Positions 48,101-49,802 of a stretch of 64,000 nucleotides of DNA are shown piece by piece. The stretch is from assembly GCA_038501625.1 (NCBI GenBank), contig JAZAYU010001070.1:1-64000 (forward strand), written 5' to 3'. The stretch's first letter is position 1. Every line of letters begins with the position of its first letter. The notes beneath the pieces were generated by a model that was not told the origin of the DNA, did no database searches, and saw nothing but the letters and a program-made list of their open reading frames with translations. The DNA is from Corbicula japonica (Eukaryota; Mollusca; Bivalvia; Venerida; Cyrenidae). Made by a program: the position numbers and the translations under genes.

Positions 48101-49751
48101 ATCAGCGGTTTCAAAGAGTGCTATGAAAAACATGCTTACTATTCCGTAACATCATAATTTTGATTTTAATTAAATAAATTGTAAACATGATTGGTGGCAT
48201 TAAACTAACCAATAATGTTTTTTTTAATAAAATTTGAGTACATTGCAATTGAAATAATGCACAATCACTTTTATTCTGATTTTCAACGTTGCAACATACG
48301 AATTTTATTGATCTGCACTGTACATGTATTTGTGGAAAAATGTTATTTTTGAGTAAATAAATTAAAATATTGGATAAAATTTAATTTGTTATTTTTATTC
48401 TCTAAAATATGTCACATGTTAAAAAACAGCAAAGATTCAAGTTTGACTAAGAAAAGCCATAACACACTGATTAGAACAACACTTGTCAACTATGATGATA
48501 AAGGTAAAATCCTCTATAAACAAGAATCCTCTCTAAACCGGACTTTTTGCCCAGTCCTGAAGACCACCGGCTTAGGGAGTTTTTACTGTATACCCAAACT
48601 TGAGTATATATATATAAAAAATGCGCTCTCTCTATCTTCCTCTCTTCTTTTTCGCTGCGTGGGGAGGCTGTGTTTTTTGAGTGTGGCTATTCCTGATATG
48701 CATATGTTGCTTTTTTTTTTAACCTGTTTTCTAAACATTTTCATTTGGAATGTTATGTGCATTTGGGAACCAACGTGGAAAAACAGTGAAAATAACAATG
48801 ATATCCCACTGTTTGAAAAACAGTAAAACATAAAATAATAGGACTGGATTATTGCGTCAAAAAATAAAGTATGCTGTAATGCCACTCAGTTGAAAATTGA
48901 GTTTGAGCATGAGATTTTTCATATATTTTAGCCTTTGCAATATTTCAATTTTATACTTGTCTACTTTAGCAATTTTAACTACATAAAACAATGAATCTAC
49001 TTCTCCTTTATTATAGGTCAGAATTTCAGTTAACCATTTCCTCCATATATACACATTTTTACGCATGTGTGACCAGTGTAGATCCAGATCAGCCGGGTCA
49101 TCCATGTCAATTGATCAGGATCTGCACTGGTCGCATTTTGGTCAGAAATAACTTAATGAACCAAAAAGCAAACAGTGCAGATCCTGATCAGACGGCACTG
49201 TTTGCCCATGCAATAAAAGTGTGTCTATGGAGGAAAGGTTTAACTGTGTACTCTATATATACTGGTTAGACTGGTTTAAACATTTTTACCCTTTACTCCA
49301 CATTTTATGGCATAGACGTCCAGTCTAAATTCAGATTAGCCAGCTCATTCATGCAATCAGCGCCCAAGGTTATAAAACTGAGCATGGAAACCAGTCTCAA
49401 ATCTCAAGCATCTGATTGGCTGAAATGGCAACTGGTCGCCATTTCAGCCAATCAGATGCTTGAGATTTGAGACTGGTTTCCAATCTCAGCTTTCTCCAGT
49501 CCAGATTTTGATCTGCACTGTCACTTCTGTGTCAGAAAAAACCTAATGAATCTAAAAGCGAATGGTGTAGATCCTGGTTAGACAGCAATAAAAGTAAAGG
49601 GGTTAAAATGCTTAAACTAGTCTACAAATCAGGAGTTTCACCCAGTTTTAGCAAAAAACAGTTGTATTATATATATATTTATTTGTTTCAGGTTTACTCC
49701 TTACTGGTGAACACCATTGAAGAAATAACCGACTTGTTTGATGGTCTATGA
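3046..49751 (+). CDS. MYCBPAP: MYCBP-associated protein orthologue, 21-exon gene (span)
   Basis: I joined 21 exons by GT/AG sites with consistent phases: 3046-3100, 6674-6820, 12029-12198, 13275-13372, 15416-15471, 17303-17460, 18932-19052, 19935-20085, 22719-22801, 24486-24565, 26625-26986, 29010-29232, 30731-30809, 34906-35093, 36353-36508, 37455-38876, 40531-40685, 41217-41370, 46112-46207, 47178-47351, 49692-49751. The total is 4188 nt, 1395 aa plus stop. The family is known as a partner of MYCBP (AMY-1) and as a sperm-flagellum and ciliary central-apparatus protein. Recognition rests on the overall layout: basic N-terminus, an IPPTPD segment, a VTIENVGKTSMQYFW strand typical of ASH/hydin-type Ig-like domains, an FRSNTAG-WILQT block, and a C-terminal helical part. 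Removing the 441-aa exon 16 repeat leaves about 950 aa, the usual size. No database search was run; exon 1, exon 2 and the exon 18 donor are the least certain parts. Confidence 0.85.
3329..5175. mobile_element. TA-flanked non-autonomous DNA transposon, copy 2
   Basis: Same family as 638-2284, with TA at 3327-3328 and 5176-5177. 1847 bp; it holds ~200 bp more than copy 1, mainly extra sequence around 4690-4990 in its 3' third. It sits in MYCBPAP intron 1. Confidence 0.85.
5177..5690. other. Intron 1 segment, nothing recognised
   Basis: Unique-looking AT-rich intron sequence. Confidence 0.5.
5692..5908. mobile_element. TTAA-flanked MITE (family 1), near complete
   Basis: Family description: ends TTAACCCTTT-CTCCATA and TATGGAGGAAAGGGTTAA, with two internal hairpins. 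One runs from GCGACCAGTGTAGATCC to GGATCTGCACTGGTCGC, the other from GCGAACAGTGCAGATCC to GGATCTACACTGTTCGC, with GGTCAGAAATAACCTAA between. TTAA flanks and CCC/GGG termini fit piggyBac-like MITEs. This copy has diverged ends. Confidence 0.75.
6213..6424. mobile_element. Family 1 MITE, diverged
   Basis: Both ends are recognisable (TTAACCCTTAAGTCC, GGAGTAAAGGGTTGAA). The left hairpin is eroded. Confidence 0.65.
6445..6660. mobile_element. Family 1 MITE, diverged
   Basis: Central hairpins are clear (6477-6625); the ends are eroded (TTACCCTTGACTTGATA...). It lies just upstream of exon 2. A separate fragment at 6071-6135 has only the first hairpin. Confidence 0.55.
6674..6820 (+). CDS. MYCBPAP: MYCBPAP exon 2 (N-terminal, charged)
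   Basis: Encodes a Lys/Glu/Asp-rich stretch (SGQDKSEKDGRKGSEDVD...) ending AVKNLLK, with a strong AAAAG|GTAAGA donor and phase 1 at both ends (147 nt, a whole number of codons). The acceptor GTTAG at 6669-6673 is moderate. If transcription starts in this intron, Met 6694 can serve as start. Its end (PSVLEAVKNLLK) resembles the end of exon 1 (KSLVNVVSKLR). Confidence 0.65.
6836..6984. mobile_element. CCAAT foldback MITE (family 2), near-perfect palindrome
   Basis: Family description: ~145 bp, almost perfectly self-complementary. It runs from CCAAGGTTATAAAACTGAG through CTCAAGCATCTGATTGGCTG to the centre GGCGACTGGTCGCC, then back. Each copy carries two inverted CCAATCAG boxes and AAATGGCGAC/GTCGCCATTT. 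This copy is 15 bp after the exon 2 donor, in a family 1 remnant (tail at 6985-7055). Confidence 0.85.
7164..8580. mobile_element. TA-flanked non-autonomous transposon, CAGTACACGCAGCGCGG ends
   Basis: Inverted ends CAGTACACGCAGCGCGG / CCGCGCTGCGTGTACTG, TA at 7162-7163 and 8581-8582. CpG-rich subterminal regions, AT-rich core with an internal near-duplicate (7540-7610 and 7618-7690). No transposase seen; the 85-aa and 95-aa frames inside are not supported as genes. Confidence 0.82.
8583..9749. mobile_element. TA-flanked element abutting the previous one
   Basis: Inverted ends CACTGCGGACTCTTTATAAC / GTTATAAAGAGTCTGCAGTG; right TA at 9750-9751. Its left TA (8581-8582) is the right TA of the 7164-8580 element. 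No transposase. Confidence 0.78.
9752..10107. other. Intron 2 segment, nothing recognised
   Basis: AT-rich sequence without recognisable features. Confidence 0.5.
10108..10531. repeat. Minisatellite, ~21-bp unit (CATCTGGCCCCAATCAATCTT type)
   Basis: About 20 copies of TCTTCATCTG[GC]CCCAATCA, with AATCAATC and AATCAGTC forms alternating into a ~41-bp higher-order unit between 10160 and 10330. Non-coding, intron 2. Confidence 0.9.
11121..11355. mobile_element. Small inverted-end element with iterated GTCTGAC
   Basis: Ends CAGACGTCCCGAAAGTTG / CAACTTTCGGGAAGTCTG (17 of 18 complementary). The inside is built of many copies of GTCTGAC/GTCAGAC in both orientations. No clear target duplication. 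Confidence 0.7.
11551..11628. mobile_element. Family 2 foldback fragment
   Basis: About half of a foldback (GTGGCCATTTCAGCCAGATG ... ATAATCTTGGGCC), strongly diverged. Confidence 0.6.
11668..11917. mobile_element. Family 1 MITE, complete but diverged
   Basis: Both hairpins and both ends can be traced. Ends 111 bp before exon 3. Confidence 0.75.
12029..12198 (+). CDS. MYCBPAP: MYCBPAP exon 3 (acidic stretch and WDKQLQKLALKAKSKY)
   Basis: The acceptor is a T-rich tract ending TTTTTAAG, the donor ATG|GTAGGT. It starts in phase 1 and ends in phase 0. It encodes AENAKNAAIKKFKKRPS, then a Glu-rich run (EELEADLEVEEEEEQ), then VIWDKQLQKLALKAKSKYM. A basic patch followed by an acidic coil suggests a protein-interaction region. 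Confidence 0.8.
12420..13274. other. Intron 3, nothing recognised
   Basis: AT-rich with a short ATT microsatellite at ~12646-12664; no repeat boundaries found. Confidence 0.5.
13275..13372 (+). CDS. MYCBPAP: MYCBPAP exon 4
   Basis: TTTTCAG acceptor, GA|GTAAGC donor, ends in phase 2. Encodes IEKEMGWKSTRVIPPTPD followed by ILNVTVKKKDGRKPE. The GWK-TRVIPPTPD block is among the segments on which I base the family call. Confidence 0.85.
13407..13597. mobile_element. TA-flanked MITE, CCGTAAATTTCCTATTAAACG ends
   Basis: 191 bp between TA at 13405-13406 and 13598-13599. Imperfect inverted ends CCGTAAATTTCCTATTAAAC and TTTAAAAGGAGTTTTACGG. C-rich inside. Confidence 0.7.
13600..14210. mobile_element. 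Family 1 MITE fragment split by an insertion
   Basis: Family 1 sequence at 13612-13764 stops at GATCAGATGGTGT and resumes at 14154 with GGTGTGGATGTACTGGCTG. The gap is the element 13765-14153, with a GGTGT duplication. Confidence 0.65.
13765..14153. mobile_element. 389-bp element with CAGTGATTTTTATC ends
   Basis: Inverted ends CAGTGATTTTTATC and GATAAAAAAATCACTG, inserted into a family 1 MITE with a likely 5-bp duplication GGTGT. G-rich top strand (runs of GGGGGA). No transposase. Confidence 0.7.
14489..14740. mobile_element. Family 1 MITE, near complete
   Basis: Both hairpins clear (14545-14600, 14640-14705). Right end GGAGGAAAGGGTTGAG. Confidence 0.75.
14758..15053 (-). mobile_element. 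tRNA-derived SINE (type 1)
   Basis: On the - strand the head reads GAGCGGATCATTAGCTCAGT with A-box-like TTAGCTCAGTGGTTAG and B-box GGTTCGATCCC, like a tRNA pol III promoter. A unique body and an A/T-rich tail follow. Confidence 0.75.
15072..15218. mobile_element. Family 2 foldback, near perfect
   Basis: Ends GTGCCGAAGGTTATAAAGC / GTTTTATAACCTTGGGCA. Both CCAATCAG boxes intact. Confidence 0.9.
15416..15471 (+). CDS. MYCBPAP: MYCBPAP exon 5 (short)
   Basis: A 56-nt exon after a 25-base polypyrimidine (almost all T) tract ending TTTAG; donor A|GTAAGT. Encodes KPVLVIRRARSNSKIKIP, strongly basic. Phase 2 in, phase 1 out. Confidence 0.8.
15559..15793. mobile_element. Family 1 MITE, diverged
   Basis: Right end GAATAAAGGGTTAAT intact, left end eroded (TTAACCATTGTAGC). 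Confidence 0.65.
15925..16146 (-). mobile_element. tRNA-derived SINE (type 2)
   Basis: - strand head GGGCCTCTGTGGCCGAGTGG, with A box TGGCCGAGTGGTTAAGG and B-box-like GAGTTCGAGACC (Leu/Ser-tRNA-like). Shares the block GGGGTCTTCCTCCACC with the SINE at 35201, suggesting a common central domain. Confidence 0.8.
16238..16380. repeat. Fragment of a dispersed repeat (probable)
   Basis: TATACCCCACAAGAGGCGGATA followed by CCGTCAGTCC resembles the start of the ~160-bp-unit elements. Boundaries unclear. Confidence 0.35.
16450..17050. mobile_element. TA-flanked element, CTGTAAAACGC end
   Basis: Left TA|CTGTAAAACGCATAAATTTCGCGAGG-type end, right GAATAAAACCAGTTCTACAG|TA. Subterminal repeats of ATAAATTTCGCG / ATTCGCGAGG in both orientations. 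The inverted end is short. Confidence 0.55.
17303..17460 (+). CDS. MYCBPAP: MYCBPAP exon 6
   Basis: CTTGCAG acceptor, CAG|GTATCT donor. Encodes FTGPRFDALGNIVPHSILG, then DVESFLAHSAQRREYRRHSN and VLAVHGLEARQKQ. The GPRFDALGNIVPHSILG stretch is a good family marker. A TTAA-flanked MITE begins only 21 bp after the donor. Confidence 0.9.
17482..17723. mobile_element. Family 1 MITE, complete
   Basis: TTAA on both sides, both hairpins intact. Begins 21 bp after the exon 6 donor and shares its right TTAA with the next copy. Confidence 0.92.
17720..18062. mobile_element. Family 1 MITE with nested foldback, right end lost
   Basis: Starts TTAACCCTTTGCTCCATAGA at the TTAA shared with 17482-17723. The foldback 17880-18024 sits after GATCCTGATCAG. 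The right part ends at GATCTGGATT. Confidence 0.85.
17880..18024. mobile_element. Family 2 foldback nested in a family 1 MITE
   Basis: Near-perfect palindrome CTGAAGGTTATAAAACTGAG ... TATAACCTTCAG. Confidence 0.92.
18290..18425. mobile_element. 136-bp element with ~33-bp perfect inverted ends
   Basis: ATATCATATACCCTATGAATTT and its exact complement on the right. The loop contains GTCGTCGACGTC. Confidence 0.85.
18428..18570. repeat. Long hairpin, ~60-bp arms
   Basis: Arms from AAATACTAATGTTGAGGTCG to TGATATCGACCTCAG, then exact reverse complements with a ~14-nt loop. It abuts the 18290-18425 element. Confidence 0.9.
18932..19052 (+). CDS. MYCBPAP: MYCBPAP exon 7
   Basis: TATTTTAG acceptor, CAG|GTATTG donor, phase 0 in and 1 out. 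Encodes IPEVPENRAFFYTRHVNQNK then ALAFWNNEMKSRRNRQKKLA, ending in a basic helix. A MITE begins 30 bp after the donor. Confidence 0.9.
19083..19256. mobile_element. Family 1 MITE, right end lost
   Basis: Begins TTAAAACCCGTTGCTCCATA 30 bp after the exon 7 donor. The first hairpin is intact; stops after GATCAGACAGCATGG. Confidence 0.85.
19722..19900. mobile_element. TA-flanked MITE, CAGTCAAACCTG ends
   Basis: CAGTCAAACCTGTGTAAAGC / GGCAGGTTCAACTG with TA at 19720-19721 and 19901-19902. Ends 32 bp before the exon 8 acceptor boundary. Confidence 0.75.
19935..20085 (+). CDS. MYCBPAP: MYCBPAP exon 8
   Basis: ATTTCAG acceptor, CTA|GTAAGC donor, phase 1 in and 2 out. Encodes VTLERAEHELLMCKSDIRDK, then RPCHAQSYGHCIPANIAFWK and LQDAVGGRQI. 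Its Cys/His residues (RPCHAQSYGHC) are notable but no known zinc motif is claimed. A diverged copy of its acceptor and first ~30 nt lies at 23046-23098. Confidence 0.9.
20301..20530. mobile_element. Family 1 MITE, diverged
   Basis: Left end TTAAACTTAATCCTTTCATT. Runs directly into the 52-bp array on the right. Confidence 0.7.
20663..22064. mobile_element. hAT-like non-autonomous element, 8-bp duplication ATGTTATG
   Basis: Ends TAGGGATG...CATCCCTA, flanked by ATGTTATG (20655-20662 and 22065-22072). Subterminal iterated GAACGTTCGAAC/ACATTCGAA. Contains 21098-21835 related to 39277-39960. No transposase frame. Confidence 0.85.
21098..21835. repeat. Internal segment homologous to 39277-39960
   Basis: Shares TGTATCATTTAATTTCGCTGG, AATCATGTGTCAGTT and CAATTACCACTTCCTTTGTT with the intron 16 copy. 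Right end AAATGATACCACA is the inverted complement of the left, so it is probably a nested TIR element. Confidence 0.75.
22719..22801 (+). CDS. MYCBPAP: MYCBPAP exon 9, at the end of a 52-bp array
   Basis: Exon 8 ends in TA and exon 10 needs a preceding G; this 83-nt exon supplies both. It encodes ETFPHCVRGYVHTPETSGD then ADRIIKEKG. The acceptor CTTGTTTTAG and first ~33 nt are the last copy of the 52-bp tandem array. Reading from any upstream copy meets TGA (in GTATGA units) or TAG (in the next copy's acceptor), so only this last acceptor keeps the frame open. Confidence 0.8.
22846..23124. mobile_element. Family 1 MITE with captured exon 8 fragment
   Basis: TTAACCCTTTACACCATAGG at left, TATGGAGTAAAAGGTTAA at right. 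Begins 44 bp after the exon 9 donor. The right arm is interrupted by the exon-8-like piece 23046-23098. Confidence 0.75.
23046..23098 (+). pseudogene. Displaced partial copy of MYCBPAP exon 8 acceptor and start
   Basis: ACAACATTATTTCAG|TTACACTAGAACGT-C/G-CAGA matches 19916-19960 closely (intron end plus ~25 nt of exon), then diverges. No donor follows. Confidence 0.8.
23360..23553. mobile_element. Family 1 MITE, diverged
   Basis: Hairpin cores at 23360-23415 and 23460-23520. The right end shares GTTAACC with the next copy. Confidence 0.6.
23551..23755. mobile_element. Family 1 MITE, left hairpin shortened
   Basis: TTAACCTTTCCTCATTTTTA at left, TATGGAGGAACAGGTTAC at right. Adjacent to the preceding copy. 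Confidence 0.75.
24131..24372. mobile_element. Family 1 MITE, complete
   Basis: TTAACCCTTTCCTGGATA ... TACAGGAAAGGGTTAA. Both hairpins near perfect; inserted in a repeat with GACCATCTTTGG motifs. Confidence 0.92.
24486..24565 (+). CDS. MYCBPAP: MYCBPAP exon 10
   Basis: TCTAG acceptor, GCA|GTAAGC donor, phase 1 in and 0 out. Encodes QFKPRRVAQKEDSLVGQGK then IQIANKA. A TTAA-flanked MITE starts 48 bp downstream of the donor. Confidence 0.85.
24614..24859. mobile_element. Family 1 MITE, complete
   Basis: TTAACCCTTTCCTCCATAGA ... GGAATAAAGGGTTAA. Begins 48 bp after the exon 10 donor. Confidence 0.92.
25022..25240. mobile_element. Family 1 MITE, complete, diverged
   Basis: TTAACCATTGGATATGACTT ... 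TATGGAGGAAAAGGTTAA. Confidence 0.8.
25381..25547. mobile_element. Family 2 foldback with duplicated centre
   Basis: The segment GCGACTGGTCGCCATTTCAG...CCAATCAG is repeated in the middle, so the copy has an extra CCAATCAG box. Confidence 0.88.
25545..25748. mobile_element. Family 1 MITE, left end replaced by foldback
   Basis: Starts at GGCACATATGTGCGCC next to the foldback. Right end AAGGAGGAAAGGGTTTAC. Confidence 0.75.
25812..26054. mobile_element. Family 1 MITE, complete, diverged
   Basis: AATTTACCCTTTACTCCATT ... TGAGTAAAGGGTTAA. Confidence 0.85.
26089..26215. repeat. Imperfect inverted repeat around GTATGCA
   Basis: ACAGTATGCATTCTCTAGGT pairs with ACCTGCAGACTGCATACTGT. Small foldback element in intron 10. 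Confidence 0.65.
26625..26986 (+). CDS. MYCBPAP: MYCBPAP exon 11
   Basis: A 362-nt exon with TTTCAG acceptor and AA|GTAGGT donor. Encodes LLEELDIQGMGVSPPVFKEA, an acidic linker, a Lys-rich run (AESKGKKVKKKG), and ends RPRCGSFDFRITGRRK. The segment leads into the Ig-like domain of exon 12. A MITE begins 17 bp after the donor. Confidence 0.88.
27004..27244. mobile_element. Family 1 MITE, complete
   Basis: TTAACCCTTTCCTCCATGTA ... GTAAGGGAAAGGGTTAA. Only 17 bp after the exon 11 donor. Confidence 0.92.
27245..27720. other. Intron 11 segment, partly repeated elsewhere
   Basis: The stretch CATCACAGTAGCAATT...CAGGACAAGTTTCATAA (27420-27465) recurs at 30270-30310 and 37325-37365 with nearby 'GACTGGGGTA' motifs: a dispersed intronic repeat of unknown type. 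Confidence 0.5.
27721..27953. mobile_element. Family 1 MITE, near complete
   Basis: TTAACCTTTTACTCCATATA; the right end has lost GGGTTAA (GAAGGAAAGGCTTATTA). Confidence 0.8.
28026..28098. repeat. Fragment of the GTGGTATCATTTAATTTC element family
   Basis: TCCCTGTGAAATTAAATGATACCACAGTA matches in inverted sense the left end at 39283 and the right end at 54330. Confidence 0.65.
28289..28422. mobile_element. Family 1 MITE, right half
   Basis: From GGTCAGAAAAAAGCTAATAA to GGAGAAAAGGGTTAA. Confidence 0.8.
28451..28868. repeat. Duplicated ~340-bp segment with two truncated family 1 heads
   Basis: TTTATGGACCTGCCTCCTTT to ATTCATGGGTATTTAACCC occurs at 28451-28535 and again at 28789-28868. CAATAGCGAGA-TGATTA also occurs twice (28604, 28738). 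Each repeat runs into a truncated family 1 head (28528-28606 and 28861-28983). Confidence 0.8.
28861..28983. mobile_element. Family 1 MITE, truncated
   Basis: TTTAACCCTTTTCTTGATAT then part of hairpin 1 and the spacer. Ends 26 bp before exon 12. Confidence 0.8.
29010..29232 (+). CDS. MYCBPAP: MYCBPAP exon 12 (ASH/hydin-type Ig-like domain start)
   Basis: Encodes ELVDVPALLIDGMTLKWCP, a Asp/His/Asn-rich loop (HDLDTDGYHGNKNDGNHD), then GKEVFILMEGKVGEVIRKFV and TIENVGKTSMQYFWM. The last part fits the strand pattern 'x-v-x-i-x-N-x-g-x-x-x-l-x-y-x-W' of ASPM/SPD-2/hydin domains in ciliary proteins (family knowledge; the match is by eye). Donor ATG|GTAAGA, phase 0. The acceptor is CTCAAG, with 28861-28983 MITE sequence ending ~26 bp upstream. 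Confidence 0.88.
29261..29404. mobile_element. Family 2 foldback
   Basis: TGCCAAAGATCATAAAACTA ... TTTTAAGATCTTGGAC. One arm diverged at the CCAAT box (CTCATTGGCTG). Confidence 0.85.
29440..29640. repeat. Repeat with AAGACCACC motifs (probable Tc1/mariner-like remnant)
   Basis: TTAAGACCACCTTGATTATA and AAGACCATCTGGTTATTAAG resemble the flanks of the MITE at 24131 (24060-24120 and 24375-24450). Confidence 0.45.
29919..30064. mobile_element. Family 2 foldback, near perfect
   Basis: GCCCAAGATCATAAATCTAA ... TTAGATTTATGATCTTGGGC. Confidence 0.92.
30351..30590. mobile_element. Family 1 MITE, left TTAA lost
   Basis: Left end AAATTTCCTCCATATATA, right TATGGAGGAAAGGGTGAA; both hairpins present. 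Confidence 0.82.
30731..30809 (+). CDS. MYCBPAP: MYCBPAP exon 13
   Basis: GTATAG acceptor, G|GTATAT donor, phase 0 in and 1 out. Encodes KQQDKWTLPIPNPRHPRQVF then YFFDED, probably a strand pair of the Ig-like domain. A MITE follows 34 bp after the donor. Confidence 0.85.
30844..31082. mobile_element. Family 1 MITE, ends worn
   Basis: GACCCTTTACTCCATATATG ... TATGGATTGAGTGGTTA. Begins 34 bp after the exon 13 donor. A hAT-like element is inserted at its right end. Confidence 0.82.
31091..34565. mobile_element. hAT-like element, 3.5 kb, 8-bp duplication GTTATTAC
   Basis: Ends TAGGGATGGGAACGG / CCGTTCCCATCCCTA, flanked by GTTATTAC (31083-31090, 34566-34573). Subterminal GTTATCCGGATA palindromes. 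It contains the 32051-34440 tandem element; no transposase frame. Confidence 0.9.
32051..34440. repeat. Element of ~160-bp tandem units inside the hAT-like element
   Basis: Begins TTTTATCCCCCGCCGATGAA, ends TTCGGCGGGGGATATAAATT...GAATTTGCTTGTT. The body is ~14 tandem units containing GGATGGATTTCAATGAAACT, GAGATGCGCATATC and AGTTATGGCCCTTTGATAAC. A CACGGTGTCACGGCGTCACG run lies near the start. Frames of 60-120 aa in it are repeat artefacts. Confidence 0.88.
34906..35093 (+). CDS. MYCBPAP: MYCBPAP exon 14 (end of Ig-like domain)
   Basis: TTTAG acceptor, CAG|GTAAGA donor. Encodes VILPRETVSVPMLFRSNTAG, LFRESWILQTIPSLMGGAKV and KFTFTGMTWEEPKFVKEIAE. The P-x-x-x-FRSNTAGLFRE-W-LQT arrangement is the usual closing part of this domain. 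The 4-kb intron before it holds a hAT-like element with a long tandem array. Confidence 0.9.
35201..35425 (+). mobile_element. tRNA-derived SINE (type 2)
   Basis: Head GGGGCCTCCATTGTCAAGTG with GTCAAGTGGTTAAGG (A-box-like). Central GGGGTCTTCCTCCACC shared with 15925-16146, and a GTGGAAATCCACACC body. Confidence 0.72.
35585..35714. mobile_element. Family 1 MITE, right half
   Basis: GCGATTAGTGTAGATCAAGA ... TCTTGATCTACTCTGGTC, then AAATAAAACGTTAAT. Confidence 0.6.
35720..36300. other. Intron 14 segment, nothing recognised
   Basis: Contains a 75-codon frame on each strand without splice or homology support. Confidence 0.45.
36353..36508 (+). CDS. MYCBPAP: MYCBPAP exon 15
   Basis: TTTTCAG acceptor, GGG|GTAAGG donor, phase 0 at both ends. 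Encodes NYLTKNVARTQQEYEVRRLA, EYASLIASLKSNQLVEELEP and NPEEMFMAVNPG, mostly helical. A foldback MITE begins 12 bp after the donor. Confidence 0.85.
36521..36665. mobile_element. Family 2 foldback 12 bp after the exon 15 donor
   Basis: GGCTGAAGGTTGTAAAGCTG ... TATAACCTCCAGCC; both CCAAT boxes intact. Confidence 0.92.
36687..36803. mobile_element. Family 2 foldback, centre deleted
   Basis: AAACTGAGATTGGAAACCAG ... TCTCAGTTTTATAACCTTGG. One CCAATCAG remains. Confidence 0.85.
36805..37099. mobile_element. Two degenerate family 1 MITE remnants
   Basis: One at 36805-36920, another at 36948-37099 ending ATGAAGGAATGGGTTAAA. Confidence 0.6.
37455..38876 (+). CDS. MYCBPAP: MYCBPAP exon 16 with 34-unit repeat
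   Basis: A 1422-nt exon, phase 0 on both sides (TTTCAG acceptor, GAG|GTAATA donor). It opens MYYREDVVARLTDLYKTYV, then 441 residues of repeats with consensus LEKGGQGNVSDVLK (14 aa). Nine units are shortened to 9, 11 or 12 aa. It closes CGDTAIVSVARLRE. The unique ends continue the MYCBPAP C-terminal region; the array looks like an expansion inserted between them. The frame is intact through all 34 units, which suggests it is translated. Confidence 0.85.
37512..38834 (+). repeat. Coding minisatellite, 42-bp unit, 34 units
   Basis: 1323 bp, all in multiples of 3. There are 25 full 14-aa units, plus shortened units of 9 aa (GQGNVSEK-type), 11 aa and 12 aa in two clusters (units 3-8 and 24-26). 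GQGN is nearly invariant; position 10 onward varies (SDVLK, RHVFK, GDIVK, TISDVVK), giving higher-order pairs. The complementary strand is also open for 385 codons, a by-product of the repeat. Confidence 0.95.
38905..39275. repeat. Dispersed repeat with AGGTCAAAGGTCA motifs
   Basis: Two ~130-bp tandem units: CTTGTCTGATCAATAACTAG / CTTGTCCAATCAGTAACTAG, CCTCAAATTTGG, CAAAGGTCAAGGTCACAGTG. Contains DR-type AGGTCA half-sites. Confidence 0.7.
39277..39960. repeat. Element copy related to 21098-21835
   Basis: Left end TACTGTGGTATCATTTAATT; body shared with the segment inside the hAT-like element (AGCTAATCATGTGTCAGTTT). Confidence 0.75.
40230..40440. mobile_element. Family 1 MITE, ends lost
   Basis: CACCTTTATGGCATGGGCAA ... 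TTTGCCCATGCAATAAAG. Both hairpins present, 90 bp before exon 17. Confidence 0.78.
40531..40685 (+). CDS. MYCBPAP: MYCBPAP exon 17
   Basis: TTTCAG acceptor, GT|GTAAGT donor, phase 0 in and 2 out. Encodes ELLALQVDEGDSHEKLNHQQ, MLLQQLFEDVDILMFRPLVP and QNPIYHYKYII. A helix followed by a P-rich tail. Confidence 0.88.
40940..41300 (+). repeat. ~86-bp tandem array of the exon 18 acceptor and start (4 copies)
   Basis: GTTGATGTTTCAG-type acceptors at 40959, 41045, 41131 and 41216. Each is followed by ATGGCTTTTGACCAGATGAT and TTCATTCTGTCTTGCTGACA-like exon sequence. Copy 3 lacks the first 16 nt (ATATTCCATGCTACAG). The last copy is exon 18. Confidence 0.93.
41217..41370 (+). CDS. MYCBPAP: MYCBPAP exon 18, at the end of an 86-bp array
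   Basis: Encodes YSMLQMAFDQMINYSFCIAD, then RLGFVPKKKKVVEPKPQPSP and NAAEKISGFLL. Phase 2 in, phase 0 out with donor CTG|GTACCT, which is weak; the exact 3' end is the least certain of the internal exons. Three earlier copies of its acceptor and 5' part lie at 40960, 41046 and 41132. Entering at the first copy reaches TAG after about 40 codons, so the last copy must be used. A 4.3-kb repeat element follows 15-20 bp after the donor. Confidence 0.75.
42101..43580. mobile_element. Third-level nested element, GGGGCCTACCGATATC ends
   Basis: GGGGCCTACCGATATCCAGA at left; TCTGTATATCGGTAGGACCCC at right, with GGAGGTAAC nearby on both sides. Target duplication not resolved. Confidence 0.7.
43137..43260. 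repeat. Perfect tandem duplication, ~62 bp
   Basis: ACTAGTCTACCTTTTTTTTG ... TCTAAAATCTGCCATT occurs twice in direct succession, apparently identical, so very recent (or an assembly artefact). Confidence 0.9.
46112..46207 (+). CDS. MYCBPAP: MYCBPAP exon 19
   Basis: TTTTCAG acceptor, AAA|GTAAGT donor, 32 codons, phase 0. Encodes VSGGRAFKTGKRKGSETPVS then EVNKTMSPIKEK. Basic, Ser/Thr-Pro sites, probably a disordered linker. Confidence 0.8.
46285..46515. mobile_element. Family 1 MITE, complete
   Basis: TTAAACCTTTCCTCCAGATT ... TATGGAGGAAAAGGTTAA. Confidence 0.9.
46852..47132. mobile_element. Degenerate family 1 MITE with nested foldback
   Basis: GACCAGAAATCAAGAAGTCC before and CAGATCTTGATCAGAGAGCA after the foldback at 46895-47040. 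Right end GAGTAAAGGGTTTA. Confidence 0.7.
46895..47040. mobile_element. Family 2 foldback, near perfect
   Basis: Nested in a family 1 remnant; both CCAATCAG boxes intact. Confidence 0.92.
47178..47351 (+). CDS. MYCBPAP: MYCBPAP exon 20
   Basis: TTCACAG acceptor, ATG|GTATAT donor, 58 codons, phase 0. Encodes a basic/acidic linker (TPSRGPSRAGKKETPEIEI), then helical RADAFSIVHSYRTDDCTKKR and AALKLYDEKLHIM. Confidence 0.85.
47629..48588. mobile_element. TA-flanked mariner-like MITE, CAGTAAAAACTCCCTAAACCGG ends
   Basis: CAGTAAAAACTCCCTAAACC / GGCTTAGGGAGTTTTTACTG, TA at 47627-47628 and 48589-48590, 960 bp. Subterminal CTCTGAAAACCGGAAC/CTCTCTAAACCGGA repeats. Confidence 0.88.
49030..49244. mobile_element. 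Family 1 MITE, internal deletion in right hairpin
   Basis: TTAACCATTTCCTCCATATA ... ATGGAGGAAAGGTTTAAC. The second hairpin lacks its return arm. Confidence 0.88.
49285..49607. mobile_element. Family 1 MITE with nested foldback
   Basis: TTACCCTTTACTCCACATTT ... AAAGTAAAGGGGTTAA. Ends 85 bp before exon 21. Confidence 0.78.
49362..49494. mobile_element. Family 2 foldback, right end clipped
   Basis: GCCCAAGGTTATAAAACTGA ... TTTCCAATCTCAGCTTTCTCC. Confidence 0.88.
49692..49751 (+). CDS. MYCBPAP: MYCBPAP exon 21 (last coding exon)
   Basis: TTTCAG acceptor after a T-rich tract. Encodes VYSLLVNTIEEITDLFDGL then TGA. It continues the helix of exon 20. A canonical AATAAA follows 46 nt after the stop. 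Confidence 0.88.
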   Translation, partial: VYSLLVNTIEEITDLFDGL

Positions 49752-49796
49752 AAAAGAAAAAAGTATTTATTTTGATGCTCTCTGAAAAATCTTTAA

Positions 49797-49802
49797 AATA
49801 AA
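49797..49802 (+). promoter_or_regulatory. Polyadenylation signal AATAAA of MYCBPAP
   Basis: Canonical AATAAA 46 nt downstream of the stop codon, giving a very short 3' UTR. Confidence 0.75.
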